Origin: Bacteroidales bacterium Bact_07 | GTDB lineage: Bacteria; Bacteroidota; Bacteroidia; Bacteroidales; Tenuifilaceae | NCBI GenBank assembly: GCA_001603415.1 | Contig: LUYY01000072.1 | Location: forward strand, 1-5,329 | Length of the DNA stretch: 5,329 bases | Direction: 5' to 3' | Part shown: piece by piece, positions 1-5,329 of the stretch | Layout of the letters: every line of letters begins with the position of its first letter | How positions within the stretch are numbered: position 1 is the stretch's first letter | The notes under the pieces: generated by a model | Seen by the model: the letters and a program-made list of their open reading frames with translations, nothing else | What the model was told of the DNA's origin: nothing | Databases searched by the model: none | Position numbers and translations under genes: made by a program

Positions 1-1884
1 GCCCTGTTGGCCATTATGGCAGGCATGTATGCCGTTTATCACGGACCCGACGGACTCAGGAATATAGCAAGAAATATCAATGTGCTTACAGGGGTGCTTG
101 CATCAGAAGTTGAAAAATATGGTTACCGTCAACTGAACACCGCATTTTTCGATACGCTCAAAATCGAACTTCCGGCATCAACCAGTATAGACCGCCTGCG
201 CTCATTGGCCCTCGAACAGAAAATCAATTTCAGGTATATTGACGAAAAAACCATTGGTATCAGTCTCGATGAAACCACATCCTTAGGAGACGTAAATCTG
301 ATTTTATGTGTTTTGGCCCAGGCAGCAGGAAGGGTTTGCAATGAATATATCTGTAAACCTGCAGAATGCGAAAAAATAGAAACCTTCCCTGCTTCTTTCA
401 AGCGCACCAGCGATTTTCTGACGCATCCGGTTTTCAATACCTATCATTCCGAAACTTCGATGATGCGTTACATCAAGAAACTGGAAAATCGCGACCTGGC
501 GCTGAATCGCACTATGATACCCCTGGGAAGCTGCACCATGAAGTTAAATGCAGCGGTAGAGATGTTTGCACTGAGCTGGCCTGAATTTAATGCTTTGCAT
601 CCTTTTGTTCCTGCAGATCAGGCTGAGGGATACCACCAGATGATCAACGAAATGGATCGTATTCTCAGCGAAATCACGGGATTTGCCAAGGTTTCCTTCC
701 AACCCAACAGCGGGGCTAACGGAGAATATACCGGTTTGCTCATTATCCGGCAATATCACCTGAACCGCGGAGAAGGACACCGCAATGTGTGCCTTATTCC
801 TTCTTCGGCCCACGGTACCAATCCTGCTTCGGCCCACATGGCAGGTATGGAAGTGGTTGTTGTTAAATGCGATGAAAACGGCAATATCGACATCACCGAC
901 CTAAAAGCCAAAGCAGAGCAGTATAAAGACCGTCTGGCCGCCTTGATGGTTACCTATCCTTCTACACATGGAGTATTCGAAGAAGAGATTCTTGAAATTG
1001 TTGATATCATCCATCAATACGGGGGCCAGGTTTACATGGATGGTGCCAACATGAATGCCCAGGTAGGATTAACCAGCCCCGGCCGTATTGGCGCAGACGT
1101 ATGCCATTTAAATCTTCACAAAACCTTTGCTATACCTCACGGAGGAGGTGGACCCGGAGTCGGACCCGTAGGGGTTGCTGCGCATCTCGTTCCTTTCCTT
1201 CCCGGACATCCGGTGGTTAAGACAGGTGGAGAACAGGCCATTACACCTGTGGCAGCCGCTCCCTTTGGCAGCCCGCTGGTGCTTACTATATCGTATGCTT
1301 ACCTCAAGTTGATGGGCGGACAAGGATTGACCGATGCCACACGCTATGCCATACTAAATGCCAACTACCTGAAAGCCAGGCTTGAGAAACATTATAAGAT
1401 TTTGTACACGGGTAAAAATGGCCGGGTAGCCCACGAAATGATACTGGATTGCAACAAATTCATGCAGACGGCCAATGTACAAGTTATTGATATTGCCAAA
1501 CGTCTGATGGATTATGGTTTCCATGCCCCTACCGTAGCCTTCCCCGTTCATGGCACGCTGATGGTAGAACCTACCGAAAGCGAACCTATTGAAGAACTTG
1601 ACCGGCTGGCAGAGGCACTTATCAAAATCAGGGAAGAAATCGCAGCCATTGAAAACGGGCAGGCCGACAAGCAGAACAACCTTATCAGGAATGCCCCGCA
1701 TACTGCAGCCATGGTGATAAAATCGAGCTGGGACAAGCCGTATAGCCGCGAAGAAGCAGCATTTCCCTTGCCCGGTATGGAAGCCGATAAATACTTCCCT
1801 CCGGTAGCCCGCATCGACGATGCTTATGGCGACCGAAACCTAATCTGCACCTGCCAGGTGTTCGATTCGGAAGCTTATAGTTAA
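1..1884 (+). CDS. gcvP: Glycine dehydrogenase (decarboxylating), P protein of the glycine cleavage system; 5'-truncated by the window edge
   Basis: This is the PLP-dependent P protein. It decarboxylates glycine and passes the methylamine group to the lipoyl arm of H protein in the cytoplasmic glycine cleavage complex. The frame is open from base 1, giving 627 codons before TAA at 1882-1884, with TAG directly after it. Numbering from base 1, recognisable family blocks are GSCTMKLNA (residues 176-184), SSAHGTNPASA (268-278), STHGVFEE (321-328), the HKTF block whose Lys374 (codon 1120-1122) is the expected PLP Schiff-base lysine, and the glycine-rich HGGGGPGVGPVGV loop right after it. Bacterial single-chain P proteins are about 950-960 residues, so roughly the first 330 residues lie outside the window. 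The next in-frame ATG (16-18) is internal and not the true start. I see no frameshift or missing catalytic residue. A terminator follows, so gcvP ends its transcription unit. Its codons end in C or G much more often than those of the downstream genes. Split two-subunit P proteins exist, but the sequence runs straight in from the left edge, as in the single-chain form. Confidence 0.97.
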   Translation, partial: ALLAIMAGMYAVYHGPDGLRNIARNINVLTGVLASEVEKYGYRQLNTAFFDTLKIELPASTSIDRLRSLALEQKINFRYIDEKTIGISLDETTSLGDVNLILCVLAQAAGRVCNEYICKPAECEKIETFPASFKRTSDFLTHPVFNTYHSETSMMRYIKKLENRDLALNRTMIPLGSCTMKLNAAVEMFALSWPEFNALHPFVPADQAEGYHQMINEMDRILSEITGFAKVSFQPNSGANGEYTGLLIIRQYHLNRGEGHRNVCLIPSSAHGTNPASAHMAGMEVVVVKCDENGNIDITDLKAKAEQYKDRLAALMVTYPSTHGVFEEEILEIVDIIHQYGGQVYMDGANMNAQVGLTSPGRIGADVCHLNLHKTFAIPHGGGGPGVGPVGVAAHLVPFLPGHPVVKTGGEQAITPVAAAPFGSPLVLTISYAYLKLMGGQGLTDATRYAILNANYLKARLEKHYKILYTGKNGRVAHEMILDCNKFMQTANVQVIDIAKRLMDYGFHAPTVAFPVHGTLMVEPTESEPIEELDRLAEALIKIREEIAAIENGQADKQNNLIRNAPHTAAMVIKSSWDKPYSREEAAFPLPGMEADKYFPPVARIDDAYGDRNLICTCQVFDSEAYS

Positions 1885-1909
1885 TAGATTGGTTTCTAAG
1901 TAAAAATGG

Positions 1910-1940
1910 GGCTGTCTCGAATATTGGGGCAGCCTTTTTT
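1910..1940 (+). terminator. Rho-independent terminator of gcvP
   Basis: A 9-bp stem pairs 1910-1918 (GGCTGTCTC) with 1926-1934 (GGGGCAGCC), with two G-T wobbles, around a 7-base loop, and is followed directly by six T (1935-1940). It starts 26 bases after the gcvP stop codon. Stem strength, loop size and T-tract are those of a classic intrinsic terminator on the + strand. It should insulate the following region from gcvP transcription. Confidence 0.87.
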
Positions 1941-1949
1941 CATATTTTC

Positions 1950-1997
1950 ATCCGCCGAAGATTCGACGTTTGTCCTGCCGGGGTTGAGCAGGCGGAT
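1950..1997. repeat. Imperfect inverted repeat downstream of gcvP
   Basis: ATCCGCC (1950-1956) is the reverse complement of GGCGGAT (1991-1997). Nested inside, CCTGC (1974-1978) pairs with GCAGG (1988-1992), and the right arms of the two stems overlap by two bases, so full pairing of both is exclusive. The right arm runs into a T-rich stretch (1998-2008). It could be a backup terminator or a relic of the CCTGCC/GGCAGG-type extragenic palindromes that I recall from Bacteroidetes genomes. Only one copy is present here, so its repeat nature cannot be shown from the window. Confidence 0.4.
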
Positions 1998-2132
1998 TTG
2001 TATTTTTATCCCTGCTTTACCCTCCTCTTTTGCTGATCTATAAATCAAGTATATAGAGCACTAGCATTCAACAAGTTTCAGAAAAATCATACTATCCCGA
2101 CGAATTATTTTTCTCCTTTAAAGTTGAGAAAG
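1998..2132. other. Intergenic stretch with nothing recognised
   Basis: This AT-rich stretch lies between the inverted repeat after gcvP and the candidate promoter at 2133. I see no coding frame of useful length, no RNA gene and no clear regulatory motif on either strand. Confidence 0.6.
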
Positions 2133-2162
2133 CTTGTTTTTTGAAATTATTCAATATATTTG
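2133..2162 (+). promoter_or_regulatory. Candidate Bacteroidetes-type promoter
   Basis: TATATTTG at 2155-2162 matches the Bacteroidetes -7 consensus TAnnTTTG exactly. CTTG at 2133-2136, 18 bases upstream, is a one-mismatch match to the -33 TTTG element. Transcription would begin near 2168-2171 and run on the + strand toward the CMD-like gene at 2572, leaving a leader of about 400 bases. The region is AT-rich, so a chance match is possible. It is the best match I found between gcvP and the next gene. Confidence 0.45.
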
Positions 2163-2211
2163 CGTCGATAAGATATTTTGAATCAAAAATCTATTTCGAA
2201 ATCTGCCAGGG

Positions 2212-2236
2212 CAAACCGACTGAGAACAAATCGACT
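2212..2236. repeat. Short direct repeat, two 10-base units with period 15
   Basis: CAAACCGACT (2212-2221) and CAAATCGACT (2227-2236) differ at one base and are separated by GAGAA. They lie about 50 bases downstream of the candidate -7 element, where a paired binding site could sit. Two copies of a 10-mer in AT-rich DNA can also arise by chance. Confidence 0.3.
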
Positions 2237-2287
2237 AAAATAACATATCAACTATATTTACTACCAACTGTTAAGTGAAAGAATACT

Positions 2288-2470
2288 ATGAGGACAGACC
2301 GGCCTAAAGGCAAAGAGGGGGTGAGTTGGGTGTTCGCCAGGGACGAACCGCTGAATGGGCCCGCAAATACCTTGCCCTACATGATACGGAGCAGGAAGTA
2401 TAGATACGAAGAATCAGTAAAGCGTAGGCACAATAAGGATATCAGTGTTATTGGTGAGCTGTTAGGATAG
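2288..2470 (+). CDS. Doubtful small ORF, hypothetical protein of 60 residues
   Basis: An ATG-initiated frame runs to TAG at 2468-2470. The product is rich in Arg and Lys, has no cysteine, and shows no signal peptide, membrane segment or family motif that I recognise. No useful ribosome-binding site precedes the ATG, though Bacteroidetes genes often lack one. A different frame (2308-2400) also reads as a plausible 31-codon peptide between two stops, so neither frame is clearly the real one. It would be transcribed from the candidate promoter at 2133-2162 and would sit as a small upstream ORF before the CMD-like gene, about 100 bases further on. It may equally be non-coding or the remnant of a decayed gene. 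Confidence 0.2.
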   Translation: MRTDRPKGKEGVSWVFARDEPLNGPANTLPYMIRSRKYRYEESVKRRHNKDISVIGELLG

Positions 2471-2571
2471 TACGATAGCTGTAATACAATCTAAAATGGA
2501 AATAAGGGGTAACAAGGGGGGCAAATAAAGGAGTAGAACAACAGTAGCAACTAAAACAGAAAGAGAAAAAC

Positions 2572-2895
2572 ATGAGTAATGAACCCAAAGTAAGCCAGGC
2601 ATTTATGAGCTTTGCAAAAAATGCACCTGAACATCAAAAGATATGGATGGAGGCTGTACAAAAATTAAGTGAGGCAAGTAAATTAGATAAAAAAACAAAT
2701 GAGCTTGCTTATATTGCTGTCCTTGCGGCTTTAAGGTTAGAAGGAGGTATACCTTTTCATGTAAAACATGCAAAAAGCTTAGGAGCTTCGCGTGATGAAG
2801 TTATCAACGCGATTTTAGTAGGTTTACCCGCCGCCGGAAATGTAGTGATTCAATCAATTCCTATCGCGGTACAAGCCTATGATGAAAACGATTGA
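2572..2895 (+). CDS. Carboxymuconolactone decarboxylase (CMD/AhpD-fold) family protein lacking the CxxC motif
   Basis: This 107-residue protein has the length and layout of the small all-helical CMD domain. An N-terminal helix with APEHQKIWMEAV (residues 18-29) precedes the core: KTNELAYIAVLAAL (41-54), then GGIPFHVKHAKSLGASRDEV (58-77), then NAILVGLPAAG (79-89). Glu44, His63 and His66 sit where members of the family carry conserved acidic and histidine residues. AhpD-type peroxidase partners use a CxxC pair just before that histidine. Here the positions hold Gly/Ile/Pro and the whole protein contains no cysteine, so AhpD-like thiol redox chemistry is excluded. From memory, CxxC-less CMD subfamilies of about 100-110 residues are common in anaerobes and mostly uncharacterised. 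The true substrate is unknown and the muconolactone name should not be taken literally. The start is an ATG in an A-rich context without a proper Shine-Dalgarno sequence. The last 17 bases overlap the next gene. Confidence 0.88.
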   Translation: MSNEPKVSQAFMSFAKNAPEHQKIWMEAVQKLSEASKLDKKTNELAYIAVLAALRLEGGIPFHVKHAKSLGASRDEVINAILVGLPAAGNVVIQSIPIAVQAYDEND

Positions 2896-3580
2896 ACATC
2901 TCCTAAAAAATTCGGGACTGCCGGGCCCAAGAGGCAATTTAGAACTTTTATACTCCTTTTCAAAAAATGCCACAAAAGAGGAGATAGATGAATGTTTATC
3001 CTATTATAAAGATAACTTGCATGATTCTCCGGAAGAATTTGTTGTAATGTGTGGGATAGTTGGGTATTGTATTCGAAATAAGGATAATATCCAAAATGCG
3101 CTAAATGTAACAAGACAATTTGCGACGCATAGTAGCTGGAGAATCAGAGAAGCAGTTGCCATTGGCATACAAGAAATTACAGAAAACCATACGAATGAGA
3201 TAATGAATACTCTTGAAAAGTGGGCGAATGGGAATGACTTAGAAAAGCGTGCAGTTGTTGCGGCTTTATGTGAGCCCAAGCTTTTAAAAGAAAAATCATT
3301 TATTATTAAAATATTCGATATTCTTACTAAGATTACTATGAGTTTTGATAAGATCGAGGGGAAACTTACTGAAAGCCAGAATTCTTTACGAAAAACACTT
3401 GGATATGGATGGAGCGTTGCGATTGCTTCTCTTCCGTATGAAGGCAAAGAGGCATTCGAGAGTATTGCAAGATGCAGTAATAAACACATTAAATGGATTG
3501 TAAGAGAAAATTTAAAAAAGAAGAGACTAACTGTAATGGATAAAAAATGGGTTGAAAAAATGCTATCCACTTTCGTTTAA
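2879..3580 (+). CDS. HEAT-repeat-like (alpha-solenoid) protein of unknown function
   Basis: This 233-residue, mostly helical, cytosolic-looking protein has no signal peptide or membrane segment. The N-terminus carries SGLPGPRGNLELL (residues 12-24), a block I recall from the start of bacterial proteins annotated as HEAT repeat domain-containing. Helical pairs resembling HEAT units are seen near 74-100 (with SSWRIREAVAIGIQEI at 85-100), near 104-131, and again near 188-215 (KHIKWIVRENLKKK). Such solenoids usually bind proteins or nucleic acids; no catalytic motif is visible. Two adjacent ATGs (2879 and 2882) are possible starts and differ by one residue. Both lie inside the end of the upstream CMD-like gene in another frame, giving a 17- or 14-base overlap that suggests translational coupling. 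No clear terminator follows the TAA at 3578-3580. The DNA alkylation repeat family is an alternative, but I do not see its catalytic features. Confidence 0.8.
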   Translation: MMKTIEHLLKNSGLPGPRGNLELLYSFSKNATKEEIDECLSYYKDNLHDSPEEFVVMCGIVGYCIRNKDNIQNALNVTRQFATHSSWRIREAVAIGIQEITENHTNEIMNTLEKWANGNDLEKRAVVAALCEPKLLKEKSFIIKIFDILTKITMSFDKIEGKLTESQNSLRKTLGYGWSVAIASLPYEGKEAFESIARCSNKHIKWIVRENLKKKRLTVMDKKWVEKMLSTFV

Positions 3581-3738
3581 CAGCGCATATATGCTTCACT
3601 CCAGGTAGTCATCCCAGGCTTTGACCCATTTTCACCACATGTATTGCTACGGTTAAAACCATATATATGAGCGGGATCTTATGCCTTATATAAAAATTGA
3701 AAATGCTAATCAAAACATTAAAAAAACAGATTTAATTT
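3581..3738. other. Spacer between the HEAT-like gene and the MBOAT gene
   Basis: The 158 bases hold two perfect 10-bp AT-rich palindromes, GCATATATGC (3585-3594) and CATATATATG (3660-3669), and a CCAGG direct repeat (3601-3605 and 3614-3618). There is no T-tailed hairpin that would serve as a terminator and no good TAnnTTTG element, although an MBOAT promoter is expected here. The 40 bases before the MBOAT start are strongly A/T-rich. Confidence 0.4.
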
Positions 3739-5187
3739 ATGCTTTTTAACTCTATTGATTTTGCCATTTTCTTGCCGATAGTTTTTATACTCTATTGGTT
3801 TGTAACCAACAAAAACCTGAGACTTCAAAACTTATTTATCGTTGCGGCAAGTTATGTATTTTATGGATGGTGGGACTGGAGGTTTTTATCCTTAATTTTA
3901 TTCAGTACCGCAGTTGATTACTTCGTTGGTTGCGGGCTGGGAAAAGAAGAAAATCAGAGGAAAAGAAAGCTTTTACTTTTAACAAGTATTTTAGTAAATC
4001 TCGGTTTTTTAGGTTTTTTCAAGTATTACAACTTTTTCCTCGACAACTTCATAGCCGCATTCTCATTTTTTGGGGCAGAAATACAAGCAAACTCATTAAA
4101 TATTATTTTACCCGTGGGTATTAGTTTCTATACATTTCAGACCATGAGTTATTCTATTGATGTATACAAACGAAAACTTGAACCCACAAAAGATTTTATT
4201 GCTTTCTCGGCATTTGTCAGTTTCTTTCCTCAATTGGTTGCTGGTCCTATTGAGCGGGCAACACATCTGTTACCACAATTTTACAAAGAACGAACTTTCG
4301 ATTATTTAAAAGCAGTTGATGGAATGCGGCAAATCCTTTGGGGATTTTTCAAAAAATTAGTAATTGCAGACAATTGTGCCAAATATGCAAATTTGATTTT
4401 TAATAATTCAGCTGACTATTCGGGTAGCACTTTAGTTCTGGGGGCAATATTCTTCACATTTCAAATTTATTGCGACTTCTCAGGATATTCAGACATTGCC
4501 ATTGGAACCTCCCGGCTATTTGGTTTTAACTTAATGCGAAACTTCAATTATCCCTATTTTTCAAGAGATATTGCAGAATTTTGGAGACGTTGGCATATAT
4601 CATTATCGACCTGGTTTAGGGATTACTTATATATCCCCTTAGGAGGAAGCCAGGGCAGCACCTGGATGAAAGTGAGAAACACATTCATTATTTTTATTGT
4701 GAGCGGATTTTGGCACGGTGCTAATTGGACCTTTATTGTATGGGGAGCATTGAATGCGCTTTACTTTTTACCACTTTTATTAACGAATAAAAACAGGAAT
4801 CACCTGGATACGGTTGCACAAGGGAAAATGCTTCCAAGTATAAAAGAACTTTCGATGATGGTATTAACATTTACGTTAACTGTTTTTGCCTGGATTTTTT
4901 TCAGGGCAAATAATATTGAACACGCAATTGCCTACATTTCTGAAATATTATCGCCTTCTCTTTTCACCCTACCGAAATTTGCTGAAATAGAAAAAGCCCT
5001 AGTAATACTACTAGTTGTTGCAATCTTTGTTGTAATTGAGTGGATAGGAAGAGAGCAACAATATGCTATCGCGAATATAGGAATAAATTGGAAACCTTCT
5101 TTTCGGTATGCCTTATATTATGCTATTATTATTACAATCATGTGTTTAGGAGGTAAAGAACAACAGTTTATTTATTTTCAATTTTAA
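3739..5187 (+). CDS. Membrane-bound O-acyltransferase, MBOAT family, AlgI/DltB-like
   Basis: This 482-residue polytopic inner-membrane protein has the usual length for AlgI-like MBOATs. Such proteins take an acyl group from a cytoplasmic donor and pass it across the membrane for O-acylation of a polysaccharide or wall polymer. The N-terminus (MLFNSIDFAIFLPIVF, 1-16) is typical and supports the start at 3739. Further signatures are NIILPVGISFYTFQTMSY (121-138), SFFPQLVAGPIER (161-173), YCDFSGYSDIAIG (244-256), FWRRWHISLSTWFRDYLYIP (281-300) and SGFWHGANW (322-330). His326 in the last block is the conserved MBOAT active-site histidine, and His286 lies in the other conserved block. Many hydrophobic segments run through the chain, with late ones near 372-390 and 420-435. 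A gene starting three bases after the stop codon is probably its functional partner. The acceptor cannot be named: alginate, capsule, O-antigen or wall polymers are all possible, and no biosynthesis genes are in view. No Shine-Dalgarno sequence is seen. Confidence 0.95.
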   Translation: MLFNSIDFAIFLPIVFILYWFVTNKNLRLQNLFIVAASYVFYGWWDWRFLSLILFSTAVDYFVGCGLGKEENQRKRKLLLLTSILVNLGFLGFFKYYNFFLDNFIAAFSFFGAEIQANSLNIILPVGISFYTFQTMSYSIDVYKRKLEPTKDFIAFSAFVSFFPQLVAGPIERATHLLPQFYKERTFDYLKAVDGMRQILWGFFKKLVIADNCAKYANLIFNNSADYSGSTLVLGAIFFTFQIYCDFSGYSDIAIGTSRLFGFNLMRNFNYPYFSRDIAEFWRRWHISLSTWFRDYLYIPLGGSQGSTWMKVRNTFIIFIVSGFWHGANWTFIVWGALNALYFLPLLLTNKNRNHLDTVAQGKMLPSIKELSMMVLTFTLTVFAWIFFRANNIEHAIAYISEILSPSLFTLPKFAEIEKALVILLVVAIFVVIEWIGREQQYAIANIGINWKPSFRYALYYAIIITIMCLGGKEQQFIYFQF

Positions 5188-5190
5188 GCT

Positions 5191-5329
5191 ATGAAAAAGT
5201 TCATTTTAAAAATTATTTACTTGTCTCTTCCGATTTTGGTGATAGCCATAGTAATGGAAATACTTTTAAGAAATATCCCCAATGACTATTTATTGAAAAG
5301 TCAATACTTAGATAAGCATTCGTCTGAAA
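5191..5329 (+). CDS. N-terminal fragment of a membrane-anchored protein, probable SGNH-hydrolase-like partner of the MBOAT; cut by the right edge
   Basis: An ATG three bases after the MBOAT stop opens a frame that stays open for 46 codons to the window end. A short basic start (MKK) leads into a hydrophobic segment at about residues 4-27, then RNIPNDY (29-35) and a polar stretch with SQYLDKHSSE at the end. This is the pattern of a signal anchor that places the rest in the periplasm. From memory, Bacteroidetes proteins with an RNIPNDY...YLDK N-terminus sit next to MBOAT genes and continue into a GSSH-type SGNH/GDSL motif. Like AlgJ/AlgX or PatB partners, they would handle the acyl group on the outer face. 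The catalytic part is outside the window, so this function is inferred from the N-terminus and the gene order. Confidence 0.75.
   Translation, partial: MKKFILKIIYLSLPILVIAIVMEILLRNIPNDYLLKSQYLDKHSSE

Larger units (their letters stand above)
2163..2571 (+). other. Long leader or intergenic region upstream of the CMD-like gene
   Basis: About 400 bases separate the candidate promoter from the next convincing start codon. In order it holds a 10-bp palindrome ATTTCGAAAT (2193-2202), a near-identical direct repeat (2212-2221 and 2227-2236), a locally G/C-richer block (about 2290-2390) with a small inverted repeat GTTCG/CGAAC (2332-2336 and 2344-2348), a weak inverted repeat CAATAA/TTATTG (2431-2436 and 2448-2453), and a C-poor, purine-rich run with GGGG at 2506-2509 and GGGGGG at 2516-2521. 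No known riboswitch class, tRNA or intron domain was recognised. It could be an unusual 5' leader, a decayed gene or plain spacer. Confidence 0.4.

Noticed and set aside
129..1814. Several open frames of 70-115 codons on the minus strand and one on the plus strand within gcvP.
   Set aside because: They overlap a highly conserved gene and show no recognisable motifs; they are shadows of gcvP codon usage.
2316..2367. Four G-runs that could suggest a G-quadruplex.
   Set aside because: The intervening loops grow to about 9 and 14 bases, beyond the usual short-loop pattern, and part of the last run pairs naturally in GGGCCC.
2163..2571. A group II intron or retroelement remnant in the leader region.
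   Set aside because: I found no domain V-like hairpin, no intron 5' end motif and no reverse transcriptase motif in any frame.
2741..2761. A near-perfect Shine-Dalgarno sequence (AAGGAGGT) followed by ATG inside the CMD-like gene.
   Set aside because: The ATG at 2759 is out of frame and is followed at once by TAA, so it encodes nothing. The GGAGGT simply codes for the Glu-Gly-Gly of the CMD core.
3004..3570. A 188-codon open frame on the minus strand opposite the HEAT-like gene.
   Set aside because: It is fully antisense to a gene with recognisable HEAT-like motifs and a coupled start. Its leucine/serine/phenylalanine-rich product has no family features and looks like a mirror of the AT-rich coding strand.
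3601..3665. Possible short minus-strand peptides in the spacer before the MBOAT gene, one reading KWVKAWDDYLE between two stops.
   Set aside because: Only 11-17 codons long, with no homology that I recognise; most likely chance, though a transposase remnant cannot be excluded.
3930..4124. A 64-codon open frame inside the MBOAT gene.
   Set aside because: It lies out of frame within a well-conserved membrane protein gene and has no features of its own.

Overview
The window looks like chromosomal DNA of a member of the Bacteroidetes (Bacteroidota). The evidence is the sequence character of the glycine decarboxylase and MBOAT proteins, A-rich start contexts with no proper Shine-Dalgarno sequence, and one upstream element matching the Bacteroidetes -7 motif TAnnTTTG. 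This assignment is an inference; the genus cannot be told from the sequence. All genes I can support lie on the + strand.

Layout. Positions 1-1884 hold the C-terminal two thirds of the glycine cleavage system P protein (gcvP), cut by the left edge and closed by a tandem stop and a clear intrinsic terminator at 1910-1940. Positions 1941-2571 form a gap of about 630 bases without a convincing gene. It contains an imperfect inverted repeat (1950-1997), a possible promoter (2133-2162), a doubtful 60-codon ORF (2288-2470) and a purine-rich stretch leading into the next gene. Positions 2572-3580 hold a tight two-gene unit: a small cysteine-free carboxymuconolactone-decarboxylase-like protein, overlapped by 17 bases by a 233-residue HEAT-repeat-like protein. 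After a 158-base spacer, 3739-5187 encode a complete AlgI/DltB-type membrane-bound O-acyltransferase (MBOAT). Three bases later (5191 to the right edge) begins a membrane-anchored protein that is probably its SGNH-hydrolase-like partner.

How the genes relate. gcvP is a one-carbon metabolism housekeeping gene that ends a transcription unit, and nothing links it to what follows. The small CMD-like/HEAT pair is probably co-translated, but its biochemical job is unknown. The MBOAT and its downstream neighbour have the layout of systems that O-acylate an extracellular or cell-wall polysaccharide: the MBOAT moves the acyl group across the membrane and a periplasmic partner places it on the glycan. 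gcvP uses many more C/G-ending codons than the AT-rich genes from about 2480 onward, so the gap after gcvP may be a core/accessory junction.

I found no CRISPR array, tRNA, rRNA, complete insertion sequence or recognisable defence or retroelement system. The least explained parts are the 2163-2571 leader and the CMD-like/HEAT gene pair.
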